Source of the DNA: Lantana camara
Taxonomy: Eukaryota > Streptophyta > Magnoliopsida > Lamiales > Verbenaceae
Assembly: GCA_037501455.1 (NCBI GenBank)
Contig: CM074855.1
Coordinates: 56,365,001 to 56,429,000, forward strand
Length of the DNA stretch: 64,000 nucleotides
Direction: 5' to 3'
Part shown: piece after piece, positions 53,504 to 64,000 of the stretch
How positions within the stretch are numbered: position 1 is the stretch's first letter
Layout: every line of letters starts with the position of its first letter
The notes under the pieces: generated by a model
What the model saw: only the letters and a program-made list of their open reading frames with translations
What the model was told of the DNA's origin: nothing
Database searches by the model: none
Translations under genes and position numbers: made by a program

Positions 53504-54468
53504 CAACCAATCACGATTTTCGATCCACACGAAAATTGTAACGCCCCAGTTTCTCAGTTTTAAATAATGTGGTGTATTTGTTTATAAATTGCGCGATTCA
53601 ATTATTTAATTATATGATTACTTGTTCATAAGTGTTTTTATTTGATTTAAACTATAAACTATTAATATTTAATTTAATTCATTTTATTTCACTTTGATAT
53701 TTAGTGTTTAAATTCTTATTTAAGGTTTCGTGTTACCTTAACTACTTCGGTAATTTCGTTAATTAATTTCAACATGTTATTAGTTGGTTTTAATTTAATT
53801 AATATGGAATTTACGTTTTAGTAAATTATTTATAACTATATGAATTCGTTCATGCGCATGAGTGTTCTAATTGTGCTTTGTTCATATATGTATTGATACC
53901 GAAATGTCGTGAAAATTGAATATGTTATAAATATGTGTGTTATGAACATGTCTCTATGCTCGGTTTATGTTTTCGGATTCATTTGACGTGTTTTCGAATT
54001 TAATTTGATTTGTGGAACCAAGTCGGGGGCTAACGAGCAATTAGCGCACCCTTGGTTCCGTACGTGATATCTTGAGCTCGGGAATTCGGATTCGAATTCC
54101 GATACCTCCGTTGCCTTCATATCGACGATTCGGAGACAATGGAACAAGCCTCATACCTTTTTGAAATCATTAAGACCTCCGAAATCGAACCGTAACGGAC
54201 AACTCGTGCAAGAAGAGCTCCTTTTGGTTGACTAGTCTTCATGGTGGGACCCTATAACACCTCTAACCTAACCATACCTTAAACCATGACTTATGTGCCT
54301 TGAGTTAAGCTCTTTCTTCTCCCTTTTACCTCTGAAAACCGAGACAAATATCTCCATTTCCAGCTGCAACTGAAACAAGAGAGAGAAGAAGAGGAGAAGA
54401 GAGAAACCCTAGGCCATCCTTGTGATTTTGGAGCTCAAATCACCATCTTCTTTCACCAAATCCTCAAG

Positions 54469-57101
54469 GTATGAATATCTATGTCTTCTATACTCTATTA
54501 TACTTGATTTAATCTCCTTACAACATGATTTGGATCAGATTTGATTAGGGTTTGAATTATGAGTTTGGTATGAACTTTTGGGGATTTTTGTTCTAGTGAC
54601 CTATTTGCTTGTGTGGCTGATTTCCTTGCTTGTAAATGATTATATGAGCTTGTTTCTTGGCCAATTTCTTTCCCAACTGATAGTATATGATGTTAGGAGG
54701 ATTTCATCTCTTGCTCCTTTTATGAAATTATGAGATATGGAGCTCCAAACTTGATGATCAAACTGCTTCCCTTGTTTTCCGGACTGCTGCTGTTCATTTT
54801 GCCTTGTAGCTTGACCAAATGATCTCCTTTTCGTGTGAAATTGCATGCTGTTGATGTAAAATCATTACTCTATATGTTAACATTCATGTTTCAAGTATCT
54901 GGATCCATTTTAAGCTGCAAAACCGAAAGACATGGCCTGTTTGTATGCATGCTTCATGACAGACTTGTTGCTGTTGCGTTTTGTAATTTGTTGACCATTC
55001 GAATGTGCTTTAAATTGTACCATTTTGCATATATATATGAAGTATATTAGTTGTTTAGTATGTTAGCATACTTTCCCCAAAGTTTCAGATCCAAATTCAA
55101 GCCCTAAGTACTTGATCAAGGCATGATAGAATCATTAGGGTTCATATGTGCGATTTTGGCGACCCAGCTTTGTTGCATGGATTCGATGATCTTAACGTGT
55201 GATTTAGCCTTTGCACTCTAAATTAAAAATGTTCATAACATGTCAAATATGTTGTATATTAAGTTTCAGAGCATTTGGAGTTCATTTGGTATGTTTCTGG
55301 ATTGAGTTTGTAAGGGATCAGTTTTGCCGGTTTAACTTTGTGAACGGTTTTAGTTCTGTACCGTGACACCCCCGTGTCTCATTTACTCATAAGAGTGAGA
55401 CACGGGCGTGTCACACCTTCTGGGCAGCTCTGTACTGAGCCACGCCCGTGGCTCAGTTTGGCTAGGGATGGTGACACCCCCGTGTCCCTTCCCCTGTGCA
55501 GTCCGTGTTGCTTCCTTTTCGTTTTTTGATTTGTTTCACCTCCTTAATGAATTTATCTCCTTTTGTGTTGAACTATGAACATGTTTTGCTATATGTTGGG
55601 AGCATTTTGGTGTAATTTCATGGCTTTTGGATGTGTTATAGGCATGCTTTTACGTAATGCCGTTTATGTGTGTTTATATGTCGTTTATGAATCGCATAAC
55701 TTATTTTCCATATCATATGATTTCTTCTTGTTGTCAAACCTTGGAAATATGCTATCTTATGTAATATGAGGTATATAGTAGCTTGTTGGGAGAGCTTGAA
55801 TATGTTCTATGCTCCTATTTGAGTTCTTGAAATAAATTGATTGGACATATGAATTGAAGAATTTGAATGATTTATGATTGAACAAGTGAATGAATTGGTT
55901 ATATGATTTTCATGACTTAAAATGATCTTTATGCCTTCGTATCATGCTTGTGCATTGCCGTGCGTCATATATGGTTCATTAAGAGTCTTGAGTCTCACAA
56001 ACACGTCTTGTGGTCTTTTGTACAGTTTGTCTCCAGGGTGGAGAGCTTTTGATCGTTCAGGCACTTGGTGCTCGATCCTTGTAACTTCACGGTTCAGGTG
56101 AGGGTGGTTTTGTTTTAGCTATGTAACAAACCCTACAACCCTTATGTGAAAAGCTTTGGCCAAAACCTTATGATTATATATATATGGTTTTCAAATGAAG
56201 TTATCGAGTAAATTCTTCTGAATTATACGTATGAGCGTATATAAGCTTAAAAATGGTTTTGTAATGAGGCTATGCTCCAAACCGTGTGTCTTCATGCTAG
56301 CTACGGATTTGGATGACACGGAGAGGTACGTATATAGCATATGCCGAGTTACACGGTAAAGTATGATTTCTTATAGTATGTATCCTATGTATGTATTGAT
56401 ATGTCTTGGCGAGATCATGTTATGCATGTTATGATTGCACGGGCCCCGGGACTTAGTATATGTGGCTAACCGAGGAAGCAAGGGCTGGCGGGGATCCCAT
56501 ATACTAGTTCCAACTTACGGCGAAACAGACTTCGTCAAGGGAGGTTCTTGACGGGGAAACGCTAACCGGGCTTTGAGGCCTCATGAACCTCATAGCCACA
56601 TTGATATGATTGGGTGGTCGGGTCTTGCAAACCCGTCCACCACCCGGAGGAAGAAGGTTGGTTATGATATGATTATGCTTATGAATATGATATGTTATGA
56701 TTATGCACCGTGCGGGAAGGCCGGGATCCGGATCGCCCAAACGAATATGTTTATGATATGATGTATGGTCTGCGTGTATTATGGGATATTGCATGATCAC
56801 CTAATTAACTTATTAATGAAAATTATCGTACACGGTCGGTGTTTGGTTGGAGATTGTGCACGCTCACTCGCCGAGCCTTATGCATATGTATGATTTATGA
56901 ATGTAATGAATTTAATATGAATTAGTCGTAAAAGTCGAGCATTGTTTATCTATTTTCTTGCCCTTGTCGGGAACTAAATTCAAATAAAACCTTGCTCAGG
57001 ATTTATGACTTGCATGTGCATGTTTTATATATATGTATCGCTCCTGCTCACTCAGTCTTCTAGAGACTGACCCTCTCCCTCCCCAATCTTTTAGTGTGCA
57101 G
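54469..57101 (+). other. Predicted leader intron in LTR E
   Basis: Donor TCAAG/GTATGAATAT and acceptor CTTTTAGTGTGCAG/GT enclose 2.6 kb. Exon-like sequence upstream is GA/CT-rich, as is common for plant 5' leaders. The 3' LTR repeats the donor at 61311 and the acceptor near 63943. Unproven. Confidence 0.45.
55363..55500. repeat. Palindrome cluster in LTR E
   Basis: Arms 55363-55381 (gtgacacccccgtgtctca) and 55396-55414 form a 19 bp inverted repeat with one central mismatch; 55435-55456 is a second dyad with arms ctgagccacg and cgtggctcag; a third GTGACACCCCCGTGTCCC copy begins at 55471. In the 3' LTR (62205-62342) several positions in the arms have changed. Confidence 0.85.
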
Positions 57102-57531
57102 GTTTGAATTTGGAGTTTCGGGCTAGGCGGAGGTGTTTGGAGTCTTTAAGTTGGTCGAGTTAGGTTAGGAGAGTCTTTGCACTCACTCATGTATCTGATT
57201 TATGTTTGATTCGATTTTGTAGTTCCGAACTTGAATATTTATGTAACTGTTATTGAATTGACCGTACTGGGTTTTGTTATGATTTAAAAGAGGCCTGAAG
57301 AGCCCAAATTCCGTTTATGGCTTGTATTATTGAACTTTGGCTTGGCTATGCATATTATTTGGAATTGGTTATCATTGCAGGGTCTAGTTCCGCCTAGCTT
57401 AGGAAGGTTTTTATGTTTGTCTCCCGTTCGCTAAGGTTTGATACGGGTGCGGATTTAACTATTTCGTTACTCGTGTTGACCCTTAGTGCGGGGGATGTGG
57501 TGCCTCACGTGCAGGGTGCTACATCCTTAAG

Positions 57532-57543
57532 TGGTATCAGAGC
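57532..57543 (+). other. Primer binding site of element E
   Basis: TGGTATCAGAGC, 8 bases after the LTR end, preceded by tccttaag exactly as in A; followed by the conserved leader up to about 57606. Confidence 0.9.
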
Positions 57544-60178
57544 CCGGTTGCAAAACCGGTGTTCTTGAGTCGTGTTTGAGTCAGTTAGGTCGCGCGGCAT
57601 AGGAACAACTTGATAATGTGTGCATTGCATCGATTTGACATGAATATGTGATACTAATTGTGGAAATTGCTTAATACATGTATACGATCTATTCTCTCAT
57701 TTAGTTGCTTTAAATGTTGCATTTTGCCTTCTATGTGTATTGATTCATTTAACTACGTGCCATAAGCATACCCTAATCCTCATGCATCCATATTTGAGTT
57801 GATCTTTCTTATATAGGTTACTATCATGCAAACAAAGCTACAAATCACCCCAACTACAAATAGTAAAGTAACTTGAAGGCTGAGTGTTCAAATTCCATGG
57901 TGTGCACAATGGAACTACCTATCATGGCTCGTATCATGGGAGGAAGCTTGGTTCACGGGAAGGTTCATCAATCATGCCCTACCTAAAAACCTTGAAGGTT
58001 CTCAACATACAAGACATGCAAAGACTCAAGTTCTAACTTGAGCAATATAACTCGTGTCGTCTTCTCAGAACTTTATGGAGACATCAAGAAGCAAGCAAGA
58101 ATGGAAAGCGTTATCAGGGGTCAATTATGCGCGTAGATCGGAAACAAATGATAAGCTAAAGGAACTTGAACCGGAGAGGACATCAAGATGAAGATTCGGA
58201 CAACCTTTGGAGGTCTCAATAGTTAGGAGAGACTCAGATAAAATGGGCCGGTAGGAGCTGTGTACCTGGGGTCGACAAGAAGGATTTCTGATTAAGCCTA
58301 GTGAATTGAAATCAAGTCTGTCGAAGTTAAGACCGGGAAGAGTTGGACTTGGGTGCTCTGGATTTCGATCGTGATGGGAAACTCATAAATAATAGTCACG
58401 GGAATCTTGATCAAGGTGTTGATTGGGATATGAGTTCGTTTTCCCAAAACCAAGCTGAATTGCCATGTTGTGAAGTAAAATGGAAGATATGAAGCAACAA
58501 ATGGAAATGGTAAAGAAAGGAAATCATGCGCTCAAATGTAAGCAGTTGGAGGTGAATTGAACTCACAAGGGATAGGCACGGGATTCTTGATTAAGGTGAC
58601 GATTAGAAGTAAAGGTCGAATTGCGAGGAGAAGTGTGGATGCTAACTCCTTCGAGGTGGAAGATACAAGTTAATTTATAAAGATGCATGGGAATCTCGAA
58701 GACCGTGGAAAAGGCAAGGAACAATTACCAAGTCAAAGTAACCGCGGGACTTGGAGTAGCAAGGAAAAGCTGTCGAGCTAATTACTTACCCCATTGGTGA
58801 CAGGTTCCAAAGCATTCATAGCACGTGCATCATATTTTGCATTAATTATTTATTCTCTTGATCTTATGTTATTCGTACATTTCTAATTGGTTTTGTTGCG
58901 CTAATGTGTGGTATAATTGCTTGGTGTAAACGTGACACATGCATTGCCATCTTTACCCGACATGCATTTTAGTGTTTACTTGATAGGAAAATCTGGCACC
59001 TCAATTGTCAAGTATATCCTCGCTCGAACCATATCTGAGTTAAGGGAAAGGAAATAATGGCGTGGCACATGACAAGAAAGACAATTGGGAAATAAAGAAC
59101 TTTAGGTAAGGGATAGGTTAGTGGAAAGGACCTCCGAAGGAAAGTCAGATTAGATTCATCTTTGGGGTGTTCGGATCGAATAAGAATGGGAAAGAGAGAT
59201 TGAGGGAGTTCGATTAAAGAGCAAAATTTTAAGGGGGAGAGCACGACCGAGAGGTGAAGTGGAGGATGGAAGTAGTGCTCGAAGAAACATGTCAATAGCA
59301 ACAACGGGGATGCAAATTAAGGAGAATCCGGAAATCCTAATGGTGGCCATTGGAAATGAATAAGAGGACTGTAATGGTTAAGTTGTTAAGAGAGAAGTGA
59401 CGATGCCAAATTCGTGGGAAGATCTTTCGAGATATAAAGAAGAGAGTTTATTGAACGATTCTATGTCTGGAATTCCGAATTGGGAGTGATGAAATGATAT
59501 GGGAGTTTCTGTGACCTCCTAAGATGGAATTAACTAAAGGAAAATTGGATCAAGCTATCATATAAGGGGATGGTGTCGATCAAGATTTATTCATTGAAGT
59601 GCGAAAGGGTCCAAGACGATATTATCGAGTTATTAGTTATATCAACGGTAATCCAGAAGGACACTCAAGAAGGGACCAAATAGAAAGGGATGATAATTGG
59701 AAGGTTACTTCAAGCTTCATGAATCATCAAGAACCTTCTGTCTTTGGTTAAAGAAATGTGGGGCCAGATACCGAATATAGCCCTAAGGGGTTAAAGAGTA
59801 TGAATAGATAACATGAACGGAAGATGGGAAAAGGATTCATCAATTGCTTCACCGGGGTACCCTGAAGAGGTACAAGACAGGCTGGACACTGAACTACATT
59901 CAGGACAGAGCATACCTTGGACAACGACAATTCACAACTTAAATTTTTGCAACTACGGTGAACGGTACTTATAGCATTCATGATACATGCATCCATGCAA
60001 AATTAACTTTTATAAATTTTATGTTAAGTGCTCTGTTCTGCACTGTGTTAAATTACTTGGAATAATTGGAAATCAATATGGGAGATATTTATTACTTGCT
60101 GTGGGTGCCTTAGGTGATTTTAAACTTGGTTTTGCGTGAGTTGCTTGGGAGTATTGGAGACTTCCTTGCTTTATTTTC

Positions 60179-60325
60179 GGTTAAGAGACGGGGATTCTCT
60201 TATTTTTGTTTGCGAGAGACGGGGTTCTCTCATTGTTGTTGGAGAGACGGGGTTCTCTCATTGCTGCTTGAGAGACGGGGCTCTCTCCTTGTTGTTTGTG
60301 AGAGACGGGGAATCTCTCATTGTTT
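60179..60325 (+). repeat. Array of five short hairpins in element E
   Basis: Five units (about 60183, 60213, 60242, 60269 and 60299) with AGAGACGGGG followed by TTCTCT or CTCTCT, spaced 27-30 bases. The unit is that of element A's array although the sequence between units is unrelated. Confidence 0.88.
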
Positions 60326-60342
60326 GATTTCAAGCGTGTTTT

Positions 60343-60378
60343 GAATCCGAGGACGGATTCCTTTTAAGGGGGGGAGAT
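60343..60378 (+). other. Hairpin and polypurine tract of element E
   Basis: GAATCCG, loop AGGA, CGGATTC (60343-60360), then cttttaagggggggagat up to the 3' LTR start TGTAATGCCCCAG at 60379. A similar arrangement with GAGGAC before the tract is, from memory, common in plant Tekay/Del-type Ty3/gypsy elements. Confidence 0.82.
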
Positions 60379-63300
60379 TGTAATGCCCCAGTTTCTCAGT
60401 TTTAAATAATGTGGTGTATTTGTTTATAAATTGCGCGATTCAATTATTTAATTATATGATTACTTGTTCATAAGTGTTTTTATTTGATTTAAACTATAAA
60501 CTATTAATATTTAATTTAATTCATTTTATTTCACTTTGATATTTAGTGTTTAAATTCTTATTTAAGGTTTCGTGTTACCTTAACTACTTCGGTAATTTCG
60601 TTAATTAATTTCAACATGTTATTAGTTGGTTTTAATTTAATTAATATGGAATTTAAGTTTTAGTAAATTATTTATAACTATATGAATTCGTTCATGCGCA
60701 TGAGTGTTCTAATTGTGCTTTGTTCATATATGTATTGATACCGAAATGTCGTGAAAATTGAATATGTTATAAATATGTGTGTTATGAACATGTCTCTATG
60801 CTCGGTTTATGTTTTCGGATTCATTTGACGTGTTTTCGAATTTAATTTGATTTGTGGAACCAAGTCGGGGGCTAACGAGCAATTAGCGCACCCTTGGTTC
60901 CGTACGTGATATCTTGAGCTCGGGAATTCGGATTCGAATTCCGACACCTCCGTTGCCTTCGTATCGACGATTCGGAGACAATGGAACAAGCCTCATACCT
61001 TTTTGAAATCATTAAGACCTCCGAAATCCAACCGTAACGGACAACTCGTGCAAGAAGAGCTCCTTTTGGTTGACTAGTCTTCATGGTGGGACCCTATAAC
61101 ACCTCTAACCTAACCATACCTTAAACCATGACTTATGTGCCTTGAGTTAAGCTCTTTCTTCTCCCTTTTACCTCTGAAAACCGAGCCAAATATCTCCATT
61201 TCCAGCTGCAACTGAAACGAGAGAGAGAAGAAGAGGAGAAGAGAGAAACCCTAGGCCATCCTTGTGATTTTGGAGCTCAAATCACCATCTTCTTTCACCA
61301 AATCCTCAAGGTATGAATATCTATGTCTTCTCTACTCTATTATACTTGATTTAATCTCCTTACAACATGATTTGGATCAGATTTGATTAGGGTTTGAATT
61401 ATGAGTTTGGTATGAACTTTTGGGGATTTTTGTTCTAGTGACCTATTTGCTTGTGTGGCTGATTTCCTTGCTTGTAAATGATTATATGAGCTTGTTTCTT
61501 GGCTAATTTCTTTCCCAACTGATAGTATATGATGTTAGGAGGATTTCATCTCTTGCTCCTTTTATGAAATTATGAGATATGGAGCTCCAAACTTGATGAT
61601 CAAACTGCTTCCCCTGTTTTCCGGACTGCTACTGTTCATTTTGCCTTGTAGCTTGACCAAATGATCTCCTTTTCGTGTGAAATTGCATGGTGTTGATGTA
61701 AACTCATTACTATATATGTTAACATTCATGTTTCAAGTATTTGGATCCATTTTAAGCTGCAAAACCGAAATACATGGCCTGTTTGTATGCATGCTTCATG
61801 ACAGACTTGTTGCTGTTGCGTTTTGTAACTTGTTGACCATTCGAATGTGCTTTAAATCGTACCATTTTGCATATATATATGAAGTATATTAGTTGTTTAA
61901 TATGTTAGCATACTTTCCCCAAAGTTTCAGATCCAAATTCAAGCCCTAAGTACTTGATCAAGGCATGATAGAATCATTAGGGTTCATATGTGCGATTTTG
62001 GCGACCCAGCTTTGTTGCATGGATTCGATGATCTTAACGTGTGATTTAGCCTTTTCACTCTAAATTAAAAATGTTCATAACATGTCAAATATGTTGTATA
62101 TTAAGTTTCAGAGCATTTGGAGTTCATTTGGTATGTTTTTGGATTGAGTTTGTAAGGGATCAGTTTTGCCGGTTTAACTTTGTGAACGGTTTTAGTTCTG
62201 TACCGTGACACCCCCGTGTCTCATTTACTCATAAGAGTCAAACACGGGAGTGTCACACCTTCTGGGCAGCTCTGTACTGAGCCACGCTCGTGGCTCAGTT
62301 TGGCTAGGGATGGTGACACCCCCGTGTCCCTTCCCCTGTGCAGTCCGTGTTGCTTCCTTTTCGGTTTTTCATTTGTTTCACCTCCTTAATGACTTTATCT
62401 CCTTTTGTGTTGAACTATGAACTTGTTTTGCTATATTTTGGGAGCATTTTGGTGTAATTTCATGGCTTTTGGATGTGTTATAGGCATGCTTTTATGTAAT
62501 GTCGTTTATGTGTGTTTATATGTCGTTTATGAATCGCATAACTTATTTTCCATATCATATGATTTCTTCTTGTTGTCAAACCTTGGAAATATGCTATCTT
62601 ATGTAATATGAGGTATATAGTAGCTTGTTGGGAGAGCTTGAATATGTTCTATGCTCCTATTTGAGTTCTTGAAATAAATTGATTGGACATATGAATTGAA
62701 GAATTTGAATGATTTATGATTGAACAAGTGAATGAATTGGTTATATGATTTTCATGACTTAAAATGATCTTTATGCCTTCGTATCATACTTGTGCATTGC
62801 CGTGCGTCATATATGGTTCATTAAGAGTCTTGAGTCTCACAAACACGTCTTGTGGTCTTTTGTACAGTTTGTCTCCAGGGTGGAGAGCTTTTGATCGTTC
62901 AGGCACTTGGTGCTCGATCCTTGTAACTTCACGGTTCAGGTGAGGGTGGTTTTGTTTTAGCTATGTAACAAACCCTACAACCCTTATGTGAAAAGCTTTG
63001 GCCAAAACCTTATGATTATATATATATGGTTTTCAAATGAAGTTATCGAGTAAATTCTTCTGAATTATACGTATGAGCGTATATAAGCTTAAAAATGGTT
63101 TTGTAATGAGGCTATGCTCCAAACCGTGTGTCTTCATGCTAGCTACGGATTTGGATGACACGGAGAGGTACGTATATAGCATATGCCGAGTTACACGGTA
63201 AAGTATGATTTCTTATAGTATGTATCCTATGTATGTATTGATATGTCTTGGCGAGATCATGTTATGCATGTTATGATTGCACGGGCCCCGGGACTTAGTA

Positions 63301-64000
63301 TATGTGGCTAACCGAGGAAGCAAGGGCTGGCGGGGATCCCATATACTAGTTCCAACTTACGGCGAAACGGACTTCGTCAAGGGAGGTTCTTGACGGGGAA
63401 ACGCTAACCGGGCTTTGAGGCCTCATGAACCTCATAGCCGCATTGATATGATTGGGTGGTCGGGTCTTGCAAACCCGTCCACCACCCGGAGGAAGAAGGT
63501 TGGTTATGATATGATTATGCTTATGAATATGATATGTTATGATTATGCACCGTGCGGGAAGGCCGGGATCCGGATCGCCCAAACGAATATGTTTATGATA
63601 TGATGTATGGTCTGCGTGTATTATGGGATATTGCATGATCACCTAATTAACTTATTAATGAAAATTATCGTACACGGTCGGAGTTTGGTTGGAGATTGTG
63701 CACGCTCACTCGCCGAGCCTTATGCATATGTATGATTTATGAATGTAATGAATTTAATATGAATTAGTCGTAAAAGTCGAGCATTGTTTATCTATTTTCT
63801 TGCCCTTGTCGGGAACTAAATTCAAATAAAACCTTGCTCGGGATTTATGACTTGCATGTGCTTGTTTTATATATATGTATCGCTCCTGCTCACTCAGTCT
63901 TCTAGAGACTGACCCTCTCCCTCCCCAATCTTTTAGTGTGCAGGTTTGAATTTGGAGTTTCGGGCTAGGCGGAGGTGTTTGGAGTCTTTAAGTTGGTCGA
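60379..64000 (+). mobile_element. 3' LTR of element E (truncated by the window end)
   Basis: Copy of 53537-57140 with scattered single-base changes, including the donor at 61311, palindromes 62205-62342, CAGTCT/AGACTG about 63897-63912 and the first arm GCTAGGCGG at 63964-63972. The last about 0.37 kb including the second arm lie off the window. Confidence 0.92.

Larger units (their letters stand above)
53537..57523 (+). mobile_element. 5' LTR of element E (4.0 kb)
   Basis: TGTAACGCCCCAG to GGGTGCTACA. It has an exon-like leader (about 54350-54468), donor CAAG/GTATGA at 54469, a palindrome cluster 55363-55500, gccgtgcgtcat 55957, TCTCCAGGGTGGAGA 56031, CAGTCT/AGACTG 57053-57069, acceptor GTGCAG 57101, arms GCTAGGCGG 57122-57130 and CCGCCTAGC 57390-57398 and the LTR-end stem 57431-57436 with 57481-57486. 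Small frames such as 56504-56800 recur in the 3' LTR only because the LTRs are copies. Confidence 0.93.
57524..60378 (+). mobile_element. Element E, internal region (non-coding)
   Basis: 2.9 kb, rich in purines on the plus strand (many ggaa, gaag and aagg runs). No frame with a retroelement domain; the longest frames are on the minus strand (59008-59304) and have no match to a family I know. It may be a worn-out former coding region or never have coded. Priming signals at both ends are intact. Confidence 0.8.
40329..64000 (+). mobile_element. Element D: copia retrotransposon (partial) with nested K, L and E
   Basis: 5' LTR 40329-46251, primer site, a leader of about 2.3 kb (46252-48359 and 51126-51281), gag, protease, integrase; the reverse transcriptase and 3' LTR should lie beyond element E outside the window. 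It belongs to the same family as C. It is inserted in the MULE gene. Confidence 0.9.
53537..64000 (+). mobile_element. Element E: non-autonomous LTR retrotransposon (3' end off window)
   Basis: 5' LTR 53537-57523, interior 57524-60378, 3' LTR from 60379 to beyond the window. The left flank AAAAT (53532-53536) should be its target duplication. Interior without gag or pol but with primer site, conserved leader, hairpin array, hairpin and polypurine tract, as in A. The LTRs differ at only a few sites over 3.6 kb by eye, so this is probably the youngest insertion of the window. Confidence 0.92.

Noticed and set aside
59008..59350. Minus-strand frames in the interior of E as a possible gene
   Set aside because: They are the complement of a purine-rich region, have no domain, and no start context or conservation in A supports them.

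Overview
This is nuclear DNA of a flowering plant, and almost all of it is transposable elements nested inside one another. I found no host protein gene, rRNA or tRNA gene. The plant call rests on Ty1/copia polyproteins with plant-type domains, initiator-Met-tRNA primer binding sites, a TRIM retrotransposon of a type widespread in angiosperms, a MULE transposase fragment and very long LTRs starting TGTAACGCCC or TGTAGCACCC and ending TACA. I cannot name the species.

Oldest layer: an array of 456-457 bp repeats (6336-7165 and 36214-36978) beside the 3' end of a Mutator-like (MULE) transposase gene on the minus strand (37063-37437 and 40163-40328). Everything else was inserted into this layer. 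Copia-like element C (minus, right end 6335) carries LTR B and its internal region (1-3073) in its leader. Element A (7166-36213, target duplication GTGTT) is a non-autonomous LTR element with 4.2 kb LTRs and a non-coding 2.4 kb interior. Its 5' LTR was split by solo LTR G (9092-11804) and by composite H (12542-28098, duplication CTAAG). H starts with a TRIM and ends as a large LTR. Inside H is a decayed copia element I (13761-26713, duplication GATGT), and inside I's right LTR is solo LTR J (21785-25117, duplication AGCTC). Nesting is therefore five layers deep.

Right half: solo LTR F (37438-40162, GCATA) splits the MULE gene. Copia element D starts at 40329 and runs off the window. Its LTR holds solo LTR K (41426-45407, TGAGT), its leader holds solo LTR L (48360-51120, TTCCT), and its pol reading frame ends at element E (53537 to beyond 64000), a non-autonomous element like A with nearly identical LTRs, so probably the youngest insertion.

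The most interesting signal is the shared architecture of the large-LTR family (A, B, E, F, G, H, J, K, L). No protein is encoded, yet several features are conserved: a long-range inverted repeat GCTAGGCGG/CCGCCTAGC, a stem at the LTR 3' end whose arms change together between lineages, a small CAGTCT/AGACTG hairpin just before a probable splice acceptor, good splice donors after exon-like leaders, and lineage-specific clusters of GC-rich palindromes inside the predicted intron. In A and E, arrays of short hairpins sit just upstream of the polypurine tract. Together these suggest a family of structured, spliced, non-coding retrotransposon RNAs mobilised by a partner element, probably Ty3/gypsy. 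That last step is inference.
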